Of a DNA stretch of 64,000 nucleotides, positions 15,494-24,299 are shown piece by piece. Positions within the stretch are counted from its first letter, which is position 1. The number at the start of each line of letters is the position of its first letter. The stretch covers positions 1 to 64,000 of the forward strand of contig NZ_JADPKR010000094.1 in the NCBI RefSeq assembly GCF_023074055.1, read 5' to 3'. A program made the translations under genes and the position numbers. Origin of the DNA: Bradyrhizobium sp. 141 (lineage in GTDB: Bacteria > Pseudomonadota > Alphaproteobacteria > Rhizobiales > Xanthobacteraceae). Below the pieces are notes generated by a model, which had not been told where the DNA came from, searched no databases, and saw only the letters and a list, made by a program, of their open reading frames with translations.

Positions 15494-16113
15494 CTAACCC
15501 TCCTTCAGGGCCGATCATCGTTTCTCAATATGGGATCGCATTGTTTCAACACCGCTTCGTGCGGCGACCAAAATGGCTTCGTGTGCGCGGCGTGCGCACC
15601 GAGAGATCAAAATGAAGCCAGTCATGATCATTGCGAGCGTACGTTCTGAAGAGCAGGGCCCCGGTCGCAGCACACCATTCTATGGGTTGAATACGAGCGG
15701 CGAAAAACAGCCTCAATCATCGGACGTGGGCAATCCTTCCGCGGTCATGACCTGCTGTGCGCAACCCGGCCGGTCCGCGAGATCGCACTTTCAATAGAGC
15801 CGCCATCACGGAACGCCGTTTCGCGGAGAGTGCAAACCCGGAAAGATTTGGTCTCAAATCCCGTTCATGTTGGGCGCGGCGTCCAAGCACTCCCGGCGCG
15901 ACGACTGCCGCCGATCCGCACACGCGTAGGATTCTGCGGGTCTCGCAACTGCGTTCTGCACGTCAAAAAAGTATCAGTTGCACATTGAAATGGTGGTGGC
16001 GTGCCTGGGTACCGGTCGCTACTCTTCCGACGAGAGGAAGCGCTGAGCAAATTCAGCCAATAAGGGAACAGGGGCGGATCATTGCAAGCCGCACCGGCCC
16101 GAAGGGAGCGGAC
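15494..16113. other. Long leader before the AraC regulator, no supported gene
   Basis: The open frame of the AraC gene extends upstream to 15757, but that part is arginine-rich and non-conserved. A 61-codon frame from ATG 15612 has only a weak ribosome-binding site. I see no operator or RNA signal. Confidence 0.45.
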
Positions 16114-16998
16114 ATGGAACCGGACCTGGAAGTTGTCCAGATACGGCGCGGCGAGTCATTCAAGGCGTGGTCACACGGCTACCCGTTCCATACGGTCCGC
16201 TGGCATTTCCACCCCGAATACGAGCTCCATCAGGTTGTAGCCACCTGCGGTCGCTATTTCGTCGGCGACTTTATCGGCGAGTTCGAGCCGGGCAATCTCG
16301 TCCTTACCGGCCCCAACCTGCCGCACAATTGGGTGAGTGATCTGCCGGCGGGGAGTACCATTCCGCTGCGGGGACGCGTCCTCCAGTTCAGCGAAGAATT
16401 TGTAGGCGACCTGATAAAGGTCATGCCTGAGCTTTCTGGCCTTGCCTCGCTGCTCGAATTCTCCCGCCGCGGCGCGCTTTTCACCCGCAGCGCGAGCGAC
16501 AAGATCGCCCCGCTCATGGAGGAGATCGTGACGGCGAACGGCGTGCGTCGGATCGAGCTGTTCCTGACGATCTTGGGAACACTCTGCCGCGCCCGAAATG
16601 CGCGCCCGCTCTCCAGCCCGAATTATATGCCCGACCCGTCTGGTTATATGTCTGCGGGCATGAACAAGGCGCTCGCCTTCATCCGGCAGAACCTGACGCA
16701 GTCTTTCGGTGAAGCCGACCTCGCGGCAATCGCAGGCCAGTCGCAGAGCGCGTTCTCGCGCTCCTTCCGCCGGCACACAGGCATGTCGCTGGTGCAATAC
16801 GTCAAGCGGCTTCGCATCAACCTCGCCTGCCAGATCCTGATGAGCGACGAGCAGGCGTCCATCACCGACATCTGCTTCGAGGTCGGCTTCAACAATCTCT
16901 CCAATTTCAACCGGCAGTTTTTGGCCGAGAAAGGCATGCCGCCTTCGCGCTTCAGGCGATTGCTCGCGCAAAACAGCAACACGGCACGCGCTGCCTAG
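16114..16998 (+). CDS. AraC-family regulator of the pentitol operon
   Basis: A 294-aa product with an N-terminal cupin-type effector domain (residues about 15-130: FHTVRWHFHPEYELHQVVA, GNLVLTGPNLPHNWVSDL). The C-terminal double helix-turn-helix lies at about 185-285 (LAAIAGQSQSAFSRSFRRH, ITDICFEVGFNNLSNFNRQF). ATG 16114 is chosen because GGGAG precedes it and family similarity starts there; the open frame is longer upstream. AraC regulators of this cupin type sense sugars or polyols. It stands alone, 198 bases upstream of the xylF-like gene on the same strand, and most likely activates the transport and catabolic genes that follow. Confidence 0.85.
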   Translation: MEPDLEVVQIRRGESFKAWSHGYPFHTVRWHFHPEYELHQVVATCGRYFVGDFIGEFEPGNLVLTGPNLPHNWVSDLPAGSTIPLRGRVLQFSEEFVGDLIKVMPELSGLASLLEFSRRGALFTRSASDKIAPLMEEIVTANGVRRIELFLTILGTLCRARNARPLSSPNYMPDPSGYMSAGMNKALAFIRQNLTQSFGEADLAAIAGQSQSAFSRSFRRHTGMSLVQYVKRLRINLACQILMSDEQASITDICFEVGFNNLSNFNRQFLAEKGMPPSRFRRLLAQNSNTARAA

Positions 16999-17114
16999 TC
17001 GGCGAAAAAGAAGAGGAGGACGAACAACGGGACGAAGAACGTGGGCATGCCGATGGCAGCCCGCGACAGGAATCGCTTGTCCAGGAATTCCGCGCGACTT
17101 CGCAGCACCGGCAC
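16995..17114 (-). CDS. Possible 39-aa membrane peptide
   Basis: A GTG-initiated frame ends in RAAIGMPTFFVPLFVLLFFF-AD, a convincing C-terminal transmembrane helix, and its stop overlaps the stop of the AraC gene. It could be the remnant of a longer membrane protein. There is no ribosome-binding site. Confidence 0.25.
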   Translation of the reverse strand: MPVLRSRAEFLDKRFLSRAAIGMPTFFVPLFVLLFFFAD

Positions 17115-17196
17115 TCATCACCGCCGGGGACGGGAGCGGCGATGACTCATCTTAGGGATCAACCACAGCACTCCAGTTCTGGAAAGGAAAGTCCGA

Positions 17197-18270
17197 ATGA
17201 AAAGGTTCTCCTCGAAAAAGACGGGCACATTGGCCTTGGCTTTGTCGCTGCTCGGTACAACGGCCATGTTCTCGCAGGCCGCGGAAGTGAAGGACGCGAC
17301 CGTTGCCTTCCTGATGCCGGACCAGGCTTCCACCCGCTACGAACAACATGACTATCCGGGTTTCGCCGCGGAGATGAAGAAGCTCTGCGAGAGCTGCAAG
17401 GTGATCTACCAGAACGCCAGCGCGGATGCTGCGCGGCAGCAGCAGCAATTCAACTCGGCGATCTCGCAGGGCGCCAAGGTGATCGTGCTCGATCCCGTCG
17501 ACTCGACCGCCGCGGCCTCCCTGGTCAAGATGGCACAATCGCAAGGCATCAAGGTCATTGCCTATGACCGGCCGGTCCCGGACGCCAAGGTCGATTTCTA
17601 CGTGTCCTTCGACAATCAAGCCATCGGCAAGGCCATCTCCGAATCGCTCGTTAAGCATCTCAAGGCCACCAACGTGACGGCGAAGGAGGGTGAGGGCGTG
17701 CTTGAAATCAATGGATCGCCGACCGATGCCGCGGCAGGACTCATCAAGAAGGGTATCCACGAGGGCCTTGATAAGAGCGGCTATCCCATTCTCGCCGAAT
17801 ACGACACGCCGGACTGGGCGCCGCCGAAGGCGCAGCAATGGGCGAGCGGCCAGGTCACGCGCTTCGGCAAGAAAATCCTCGGCGTCGTGGCCGCCAATGA
17901 CGGCACGGGCGGTGGGGCAATTGCCGCTTTCAAGGCCGCAGGTGTCGATCCGGTGCCGCCGGTCACGGGCAACGATGCGACGATCGCCGCGCTCCAGCTC
18001 GTCATCGCTGGCGATCAGTACAACACGATCTCCAAGCCCAGTGAGATCGTGGCTGCTGCGGCTGCCCAAACGGCGGTGAAGTTCCTCTCCGGTGAGACGC
18101 CCAAGGCGGAAACCACGCTATTCAATGCGCCATCGAAGCTGTTCGTGCCGGCGGTTGTCACGCAGGAGAACCTGAAGGCGGAGATCATCGACAAGAAGAT
18201 CCAGACGGCTGACCAGCTCTGCACGGGCCGATATGCCGCCGGCTGCAAGAAACTTGGCATCACGCAGTAA
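17197..18270 (+). CDS. Sugar/pentitol ABC transporter, periplasmic binding protein (XylF/RbsB-like)
   Basis: A 357-aa protein with a signal peptide (residues 1-29: KTGTLALALSLLGTTAMFSQ then AAE). It has the two-lobed fold of the Peripla_BP_4 family: ATVAFLMPDQASTRYEQHDY near the start, ISQGAKVIVLDPVDS, QGIKVIAYDRPVPDA and VVAANDGTGGGAIAAFKAAG in the order typical of xylose- and ribose-binding proteins. It captures the substrate in the periplasm for the ATPase and permease encoded next. AAAGGAAAG precedes the ATG. Four cysteines, including two pairs (CESC, and CTGRYAAGC at the end), may form disulphides. Given the downstream ribitol-type dehydrogenase and pentulokinase, a pentitol such as ribitol is the likely ligand; this is inferred from context. 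Confidence 0.85.
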   Translation: MKRFSSKKTGTLALALSLLGTTAMFSQAAEVKDATVAFLMPDQASTRYEQHDYPGFAAEMKKLCESCKVIYQNASADAARQQQQFNSAISQGAKVIVLDPVDSTAAASLVKMAQSQGIKVIAYDRPVPDAKVDFYVSFDNQAIGKAISESLVKHLKATNVTAKEGEGVLEINGSPTDAAAGLIKKGIHEGLDKSGYPILAEYDTPDWAPPKAQQWASGQVTRFGKKILGVVAANDGTGGGAIAAFKAAGVDPVPPVTGNDATIAALQLVIAGDQYNTISKPSEIVAAAAAQTAVKFLSGETPKAETTLFNAPSKLFVPAVVTQENLKAEIIDKKIQTADQLCTGRYAAGCKKLGITQ

Positions 18271-18278
18271 ACTGCGTC

Positions 18279-18306
18279 CGTCCCGGCCGCTCGGCCGGCC
18301 GGGACG
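18279..18306 (+). promoter_or_regulatory. Intercistronic hairpin after the binding-protein gene
   Basis: The stem CGTCCCGGCCG (18279-18289) pairs with CGGCCGGGACG (18296-18306) around a six-base loop, with no T-run. Such a structure between binding-protein and ATPase genes usually protects the upstream message and lowers downstream expression. That role is inferred. Confidence 0.5.
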
Positions 18307-18329
18307 AACGTCGAGAGGGCGGACAGGAC

Positions 18330-19154
18330 ATGACAACGATCCCGGATGTCGATCAGGCGCAGGGCGGACCGCGCGAGCCGGTCTTGAGTCTTCGCGGAAT
18401 TTCCAAGCATTTTGGCGCCGTGTCCGCCCTGACCAACGTTGATCTCGACGTGCATGCCGGCGAGGTCGTAGCGCTTGTGGGTGACAACGGCGCTGGAAAA
18501 TCCACACTGGTGAAGATCCTTGCCGGCGTGCATCAACCGACCTCCGGGACGATTGCCTTCGGCGGCGAACATGTCGTCCTGTCCGATCCATCCACCGCAC
18601 TCGGCCTCGGCATCGCAACTGTTTTCCAGGATCTGGCGCTCTGCGAGAATCTCGATGTGGTCGCAAATATCTTCCTCGGCCGCGAGCTCAATCCGCTGCG
18701 GCTCGACGAGGTCTCCATGGAGCTTCGCGCCTGGACCTTGCTCAACGAATTGTCGGCGCGGATCCCGAGCGTGCGAGAGCCCGTTGCGTCGCTGTCCGGT
18801 GGACAGCGCCAAACCGTGGCGATCGCCCGTTCACTGCTCACTGAACCGAAGCTCATCCTGCTCGACGAGCCCACCGCCGCGCTTGGCGTCGCCCAGACCG
18901 CCGAGGTGCTCGACCTCGTCGAGCGCGTTCGCGCCCGCGGCCTCGGCGTCATCATGATCAGCCACAACATGGAGGACGTCCGCGCGGTCGCCGACCGGAT
19001 CGTGGTGCTGCGCCTCGGCCGCAATAACGGCGAATTCGAGCCTGACGTCTCCAATCAGGATCTCGTCACGGCCATTACCGGTGCGGATGAAAACTCGGTC
19101 TCGCGGCGCGCCAACCGGCGCCGCGCCCATCAGTCGCCGGAGCTTGGGCGATGA
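18330..19154 (+). CDS. Sugar/pentitol ABC transporter, ATP-binding protein (single domain)
   Basis: A 274-aa ATPase with Walker A GDNGAGKST (51-59), a Q-loop (VFQDLAL), the signature LSGGQRQ, Walker B LILLDEPTAALG and a switch histidine (MISHNME). XylG and RbsA proteins usually hold two fused ATPase domains (about 500 aa). This one has a single domain, so the active transporter would use a homodimer. It overlaps the permease start by four bases (ATGA, 19151-19154). The tail after residue 250 is basic and unconserved. Confidence 0.9.
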   Translation: MTTIPDVDQAQGGPREPVLSLRGISKHFGAVSALTNVDLDVHAGEVVALVGDNGAGKSTLVKILAGVHQPTSGTIAFGGEHVVLSDPSTALGLGIATVFQDLALCENLDVVANIFLGRELNPLRLDEVSMELRAWTLLNELSARIPSVREPVASLSGGQRQTVAIARSLLTEPKLILLDEPTAALGVAQTAEVLDLVERVRARGLGVIMISHNMEDVRAVADRIVVLRLGRNNGEFEPDVSNQDLVTAITGADENSVSRRANRRRAHQSPELGR

Positions 19155-20407
19155 CCGACGATACGCAACAGGTTTCGACGGCGCGGCTGCTCGACCGCAG
19201 TGACGAACGGGTCAAGCACGCGGACACGCTTGGAAACACGATCCGCGCTTTTGTGGACCGTGTGCGGTCGGGCGACCTCGGTTCGCTGCCGGTGGTCGTC
19301 GGGCTCGTTGTCATCTGCACGGCATTCGAGAGTCTCAACCCGGTTTTTCTCGCGCCGAACAATCTGGTCAATCTGCTGTTCGATTGCTCGACGGTGGGCG
19401 TGATCTCGCTGGGCATCGTCTGCATCCTGATGGTCGGCGAGATCGATCTCTCGGTCGGCTCGGTGAGCGGGTTTGCATCGGCGCTGGTCGGCGTGCTCTG
19501 GGTCGGGCAGGATTGGCCGGTCGCCGTGGCGATCGTCACGGCGCTGATGCTGGGCGCTGCCATCGGCGCGCTCTATGCGTTTTTGTTCAATCGCCTGGGG
19601 ATGCCGAGCTTCGTTTCGACGCTGGCTGGGCTGCTGGCGTGGCTCGGCCTGCAGCTGTATCTGCTCGGCTCATCCGGTTCGATCAACCTTCCGTACGGAT
19701 CGCCGCTGGTCAATTTCGGGCAGATGCTCGTCATGCCTCCGATCGTGTCCTATGTGCTGGCGGCGGTTGCGAGCCTGGTGATGTTCGTGACCAGCTACCG
19801 CACGGCGGCGCGCCGACGGCAGGCGGGGCTATCGGCCAGTTCGCTCGGCCGCATGGTGCTGAAGGCGCTGCTGGTCACCATCGTGCTCGAATTCGTCGTC
19901 TATTATCTCAATCTCGGACGCGGCATTCCCTGGATGTTCGGTCTGTTCGTCGGCCTGTGCGTGGTCATGAACTACGCGTTGACGCGGACCAAATGGGGCC
20001 GCTCGATGTCTGCCGTCGGCGGCAATCGCGAGGCGGCGCGCCGCGCCGGCATCAACGTCCGCCGGGTCTATTTGTCCGCGTTCGTGCTGTGCTCCACGCT
20101 GGCAGCTGCCGGTGGCGTATTGGCCGCAGCGCGGCTGGCATCGTCCAGCCAGCAGGCCGGGACCGGGGATGTGAACCTCAACGCGATCGCCGCTGCGGTC
20201 ATCGGCGGCACGAGCCTGTTCGGCGGCCGCGGCAGCGCCTATTCCGCACTGCTCGGCGTCATCGTCATCCAGTCCATTGCGAGCGGCCTCACGCTGCTCG
20301 ATCTCTCCTCGTCGCTACGGTACATGATTACGGGCGCGGTCCTTGCCATTGCGGTCATCGTCGATTCGCTGGCAAGGCGCTCACGCCTCTCCCATGGCCG
20401 AGCTTGA
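19151..20407 (+). CDS. Sugar/pentitol ABC transporter, permease (XylH-like)
   Basis: A 418-aa inner-membrane protein of the BPD_transp_2 family, with about ten predicted transmembrane helices. Family hallmarks include LVNLLFDCSTVGVISLGIVC, MVGEIDLSVGSVSGF (the conserved EIDLSVG loop), the cytoplasmic coupling motif AARRAGINVRRVYLSAF and GTSLFGGRGSAY. It forms the channel driven by the single-domain ATPase encoded immediately upstream, with which it is translationally coupled. Confidence 0.9.
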   Translation: MTDDTQQVSTARLLDRSDERVKHADTLGNTIRAFVDRVRSGDLGSLPVVVGLVVICTAFESLNPVFLAPNNLVNLLFDCSTVGVISLGIVCILMVGEIDLSVGSVSGFASALVGVLWVGQDWPVAVAIVTALMLGAAIGALYAFLFNRLGMPSFVSTLAGLLAWLGLQLYLLGSSGSINLPYGSPLVNFGQMLVMPPIVSYVLAAVASLVMFVTSYRTAARRRQAGLSASSLGRMVLKALLVTIVLEFVVYYLNLGRGIPWMFGLFVGLCVVMNYALTRTKWGRSMSAVGGNREAARRAGINVRRVYLSAFVLCSTLAAAGGVLAAARLASSSQQAGTGDVNLNAIAAAVIGGTSLFGGRGSAYSALLGVIVIQSIASGLTLLDLSSSLRYMITGAVLAIAVIVDSLARRSRLSHGRA

Positions 20408-20434
20408 ATAACGCTCACAAGAAAAGGACAAGCC

Positions 20435-21163
20435 TTGGCCCAAGACCTTGTAGGAAAAGTTGCCGCGATCACCGGCGCCGCGTCGGGCATCGGTCTCGAA
20501 TGCGCCAGAACGTTGATCGGGGCCGGCGCGCGGGTGGTGCTGATCGACCGGGCGGAGGAGGCGCTGAGCAGCGCCCGCGCCGAGCTGGGCGATCAGGCGA
20601 TTCCATTGCGTATCGACCTCACCGATCCCCCGAGCGTGGAAGCCATGATGCCGCAGGTGCTGGAAAAGGCGGGCCAGCTGGACATCTTCCATGCGAATGC
20701 CGGCGCCTATGTCGGCGGCGAGGTGCTTGGCGGCGATCCCGACGCCTGGGACCGCATGCTCAATTTGAACATCAATGCGCTGTTCCGGTCGATCCATGCG
20801 GTACTGCCGCACATGGTCGAACGTAAAAGCGGCGACATCATCGTCACCAGTTCGATCGCAGGTCTCGTCCCGGTCGTCTGGGAGCCGATCTACACCGCCT
20901 CCAAGCACGCCGTGCAGGCTTTCGTGCATACGCTGCGCCGGCAGGTTGCCAAACATGGTTTGCGCGTCGGCGCCGTTGCGCCCGGTCCGGTCGTGACCGC
21001 GCTCATCAAGGATTGGCCCAAACAGAAGATCGAGGAGGAAATGGCGGCTGGCGGCTTGATGCAGCCGGTGGAGGTCGCGCAGGCGGTGCTCTTCATGTTG
21101 ACGCGCCCGAGAAACGTCACCATCCGCGACCTCGTCATTCTCCCACAGAGCAACGATCTGTAG
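20435..21163 (+). CDS. rbtD: Short-chain dehydrogenase, probable ribitol 2-dehydrogenase
   Basis: A 242-aa classical SDR with the nucleotide-binding motif TGAASGIG (13-20), the NAG motif (FHANAGAYVGG), catalytic Ser (VTSSIAG) and the YTASK Tyr-Lys pair. The sequence closely resembles, from memory, the rhizobial ribitol 2-dehydrogenase RbtD (ECARTL, GDPDAWDRMLNLNIN, LMQPVEVAQAVLFM, VTIRDLVILP). It would oxidise ribitol to D-ribulose with NAD+ in the cytoplasm. The start is a TTG at 20435 with AAGGA upstream. It lies between the permease and the kinase gene, seven bases from the latter, as expected for a catabolic operon. Confidence 0.75.
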   Translation: MAQDLVGKVAAITGAASGIGLECARTLIGAGARVVLIDRAEEALSSARAELGDQAIPLRIDLTDPPSVEAMMPQVLEKAGQLDIFHANAGAYVGGEVLGGDPDAWDRMLNLNINALFRSIHAVLPHMVERKSGDIIVTSSIAGLVPVVWEPIYTASKHAVQAFVHTLRRQVAKHGLRVGAVAPGPVVTALIKDWPKQKIEEEMAAGGLMQPVEVAQAVLFMLTRPRNVTIRDLVILPQSNDL

Positions 21164-21170
21164 AGTCTTC

Positions 21171-22796
21171 ATGACCAAGCAACCCGATGACCGCCATTTC
21201 CTTGGCATCGATGTCGGCACCGGCAGCGCACGGGCCGGCGTGTTCGACTGCTCCGGCAGACTGATCGCGAGTGACAGCGCCCCTGTGGCGCTTTGGCGGG
21301 AAGCCGGCGACGTCGTCGAGCAGTCGAGCGAGGATATCTGGCGTGCCGTCTGCCGGAGCGTGCGTGGCGCAGTGGCACAGGCCGGCATCGCGCCGGACAG
21401 CATCGCCGGCATCGGCTTTGACGCGACCTGCTCGCTGGTCGTGCTCGGCGAGGGGGGCGAGCCGCTGCCCGTCGGGCCGTCCGGCGATCCTGCCCGCAAC
21501 GTCATCGTATGGATGGATCATCGCGCCGCCGATCAGGCGCGCCGGATCAACCAGACGGGCGAAAAAGTTCTCGACTATGTCGGCGGAACAATCTCACCCG
21601 AGATGGAGACGCCGAAACTGTTGTGGCTTGCCGAGAACATGCCCGATACATTCTCCCGTGCGTGGCAGTTCATGGACTTGACGGACTTCCTCACCTGGCG
21701 CGCGACAGGAAGCTTGTCCCGCTCCATTTGTACGGTGACGTGCAAGTGGACCTATCTGGGTCACGAAAACCGTTGGGACGACGAATTCTTCCGCAAGGTC
21801 GGCCTCGGTGTGCTCGCGGACGAGCAGTTCCGCAGGATCGGCACCGAGATCGTGCCCGGCGGAACAAGGCTGGCGGCGGGCCTGACGGCGGAGGCCGCGG
21901 CCGATGTCGGTCTCACCGCGGGTACACCGGTCGCCGCCGGCCTGATCGATGCACATGCCGGCGGGGTTGGCACGGTGGGCGCCCGGGGTACGGCGGGCAC
22001 GGTGCTCACGCGCATGGCCTATGTGTTCGGAACCTCCGCCTGCACCATGACGACCACGACGGACCCGTCCTTCGTGCCCGGCGTTTGGGGACCCTATTTC
22101 TCCGCCATGGTGCCCGGGCTTTGGCTCAATGAAGGCGGGCAGTCGGCCGCCGGCGCTGCCATCGAGCATCTGTTGCAGATGCATCCGCATGCCGCGCAAG
22201 CGACCCAGGCTGCAAGCCAGAAGCAGCAGGCGCTTGCCGATTGGCTTGCCTCGGAAACAGAATCCCGCGGCGGTGCCGCAATGATTCCGCAGTTGGTCGG
22301 GGAGCTTCATGTCGTTCCCGAATTCCTCGGCAATCGCGCACCGTTCGCGGATTCCGACGCGCGTGCGTTGATTGCCGGACTCGATATGCGCTCGGATCTG
22401 GAGAGCCTGCTCGCGCTTTATCTGGCCGGGCTGTGCGGTCTCGGCTGCGGCGCGCGGCAGATCGTTCGCGCTCAGCAAGACAAGGGCATTGCCGTCGATA
22501 CGATCGTGGTCAGCGGCGGCGCCGCCAAGAGCCGTCTCGTGCGGCAAGTCCTCGCCAATACGACGGGCCTGACGGTCGCTACGTCGGCCTCCCCGGAGGC
22601 CGTCCTGCTCGGCTCCGCGATGCTTGGATCCGTTGCCTCAGGCGACCATGCCAATCTCTGCGAGGCGATGCAGGCGATGTCGGTTTTAGGAGACATCCAT
22701 CAACCCCAGGCCGCTCTGGCAGACTGGGCCGATCGGCGCTTTGCCGCCTTTGAGGCCCTGCAAAAGGTCGGTCGGGCGATCAGAAGCTCTTCTTAG
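21171..22796 (+). CDS. FGGY-family pentulokinase, probable D-ribulokinase
   Basis: A 541-aa kinase. The N-terminal ATPase lobe opens with FLGIDVGTGSARAGVFDCSG and contains VIVWMDHRAADQA (a substrate loop with the conserved Asp-His). The C-terminal lobe carries LAGLCGLGCGARQIV and IVVSGGAAKSRLVRQVLAN, the FGGY signature region. Length and motifs fit the ribulokinase/D-ribulokinase branch. It would phosphorylate the ketopentose produced by the dehydrogenase, giving ribulose 5-phosphate for the pentose-phosphate pathway. It is the last gene of the pentitol operon. Which pentulose is used cannot be told from sequence alone. Confidence 0.85.
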   Translation: MTKQPDDRHFLGIDVGTGSARAGVFDCSGRLIASDSAPVALWREAGDVVEQSSEDIWRAVCRSVRGAVAQAGIAPDSIAGIGFDATCSLVVLGEGGEPLPVGPSGDPARNVIVWMDHRAADQARRINQTGEKVLDYVGGTISPEMETPKLLWLAENMPDTFSRAWQFMDLTDFLTWRATGSLSRSICTVTCKWTYLGHENRWDDEFFRKVGLGVLADEQFRRIGTEIVPGGTRLAAGLTAEAAADVGLTAGTPVAAGLIDAHAGGVGTVGARGTAGTVLTRMAYVFGTSACTMTTTTDPSFVPGVWGPYFSAMVPGLWLNEGGQSAAGAAIEHLLQMHPHAAQATQAASQKQQALADWLASETESRGGAAMIPQLVGELHVVPEFLGNRAPFADSDARALIAGLDMRSDLESLLALYLAGLCGLGCGARQIVRAQQDKGIAVDTIVVSGGAAKSRLVRQVLANTTGLTVATSASPEAVLLGSAMLGSVASGDHANLCEAMQAMSVLGDIHQPQAALADWADRRFAAFEALQKVGRAIRSSS

Positions 22797-22900
22797 CCGC
22801 TCTGCCGGCTCGACCCGGCGTCCCCAGGCACGTTTGTATCTGGCGCCGTGCGTTGCCTGTCGTGCGAGAGGGCCCTTGACCGCTCTTTCATCATCTCGAC

Positions 22901-22928
22901 ACATATGTCATGATAGAAATACAAATGT
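22901..22928 (+). promoter_or_regulatory. Predicted SorC-type operator, copy 1
   Basis: ACATATGT (22901-22908) and ACAAATGT (22921-22928) are separated by 12 bases, giving a 20-bp period. Copies with the same spacing occur at 29684-29711 and 38294-38321. This copy ends 40 bases before the ATG of the UgpB-like gene. It is the likely binding site of the SorC-family regulator encoded at 28652-29599. Confidence 0.6.
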
Positions 22929-22967
22929 ACAGTCCGGGCTTCTTTGCCTGGCGAGGGAGGGGTGCCC

Positions 22968-24299
22968 ATGGGTAGGAAAGTCGCTTTCATTGCGGCCTTG
23001 TTCGGTGCGTTGGCATTGGCTGGTCCGGCGCAGGCGCGGGTCGAGGTCCAGTGGTGGCACGCCATGAGCGGCGTCCTCGGCGACCGGCTCAATGAGCTGG
23101 TCGAGAAGTTCAACACCTCGCAGGACAAGTACAGGGTCGTCGCGGTTGCCAAGGGGAACTATGACGAGGTGACCAACGGGGTGATCGCTGCCTATCGCGC
23201 CAAGCGGCCACCGGAGATGGTGCAGATCGCCGAGCGAGGTTACATGACGATGCTGCTGTCAGGAGCCCTTGTCCCCGTGCAGGATCTGGTGGAGCAGAAG
23301 GGTTACAAGATCGACTTTTCGGACTTCATCAAGCCCGTGGCGAGCTTCTGGAGCTACAAGGGACGGATGTCGGCGATGCCCTTCAACTCGTCGACGCCGA
23401 TCTTCTGGTACAACAAGGATCACTTCCAGAAGGCCGGCTTCGACAAGCCGGCCGACACCTGGCAGGAGCTGGAGAAGCAGCTCTACGCCATCAAGTCCAA
23501 GGGGATCAGCGAGTGCGGCACGGTGCTGCCCGGCGATTTCTACTGGAGCCTGCTCGAGAACTACAGCGCCATCAACAACCAGCCCTACGGCACGCTCGCG
23601 AACGGCTTCGACGGGCTCGGCACCGAGTTCGTCTACAACAAGACGAAGGTGGTGTCGCAAGTCGCGCGGCTCAAGAAATGGCTCGACGACGGCGTGATGC
23701 AGATCGCGGGCCAGGGCTTCAGTCCCGAACAATTGTTCACGTCGGGCCGGTGTTCGACCTTCGTCAATTCGACCGCATCGCACGGCAACATCGAGCGCAA
23801 TGCGACCATCAGCTGGAGCGCCACTTTCCTGCCGCACGAAAGCGACATCAATCCGCCTCTCAACAGCACCATCGGAGGCGGCGCCATCTGGGTCATGAAG
23901 GGTCACACGCCGGAGCGATACGAGGCTGTCGCGGCCTTTCTGGATTTCGTCGCGCAGCCGGAAACCCAGGTCTGGTGGCACGGCGCGACCGGCTATGTTC
24001 CCGCCACCAACCGCGCCTATGCGCTCGCGCGGGAGCGGGGTTATTACAAGGATCATCCGACCCGAGAGATCGCGGTGCTGCAGCTCTCGCGCGGCACGCC
24101 GAACGAGAACTCGCGCGGCTTCCGCTTCGGCAACTTCGTGCAGACGATGCTGGCCCAGCGCCAGGAGGTGGAGGCGGTGTTCGCCGGTCAGAAGCAGCCC
24201 CAGCAGGCCATGGATGACGCGGTCAAGCGGGGTAACGAGATCCTGCGGCAGTTCGAGAAGCTGAATGCCGGAAAGACTCCGGAAACCGAGCGTCCATGA
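22968..24299 (+). CDS. UgpB-like glycerol-phosphate/glycerophosphodiester binding protein
   Basis: A 443-aa periplasmic protein with a signal peptide (MGRKVAFIAALFGALALAGP then AQA-RVEVQWWHAMSG). It belongs to the SBP_bac_1/UgpB group: VQWWHAMSGVLGDRLNELV, AYRAKRPPEMVQIAERG, FYWSLLENYSAINNQP, NNQPYGT and FNSSTPIFWYNKDHF follow the order of E. coli UgpB, which binds sn-glycerol 3-phosphate and glycerophosphodiesters. The start at 22968 is set by GGGAGGGG upstream, rather than an earlier in-frame codon. It heads an operon with two permeases, a GDPD and a PhoD-like phosphatase, and is preceded by the shared operator. The ligand is inferred from the family. Confidence 0.8.
   Translation: MGRKVAFIAALFGALALAGPAQARVEVQWWHAMSGVLGDRLNELVEKFNTSQDKYRVVAVAKGNYDEVTNGVIAAYRAKRPPEMVQIAERGYMTMLLSGALVPVQDLVEQKGYKIDFSDFIKPVASFWSYKGRMSAMPFNSSTPIFWYNKDHFQKAGFDKPADTWQELEKQLYAIKSKGISECGTVLPGDFYWSLLENYSAINNQPYGTLANGFDGLGTEFVYNKTKVVSQVARLKKWLDDGVMQIAGQGFSPEQLFTSGRCSTFVNSTASHGNIERNATISWSATFLPHESDINPPLNSTIGGGAIWVMKGHTPERYEAVAAFLDFVAQPETQVWWHGATGYVPATNRAYALARERGYYKDHPTREIAVLQLSRGTPNENSRGFRFGNFVQTMLAQRQEVEAVFAGQKQPQQAMDDAVKRGNEILRQFEKLNAGKTPETERP

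Noticed and set aside
15612..15797. 61-codon plus-strand frame (MKPVMIIASVRSEE)
   Set aside because: Weak ribosome-binding site, no family resemblance and a non-protein-like C-terminus; not strong enough to list as a gene.
18116..18666. Long antisense frames across the pentitol operon
   Set aside because: High-GC third-position bias creates open antisense frames; no independent evidence of coding.
22901..22928. Reading the operators as Pho boxes
   Set aside because: The half-site sequence and 20-bp period differ from the 11-bp repeated CTGTCAT-type PhoB box, so direct PhoB control is not supported.
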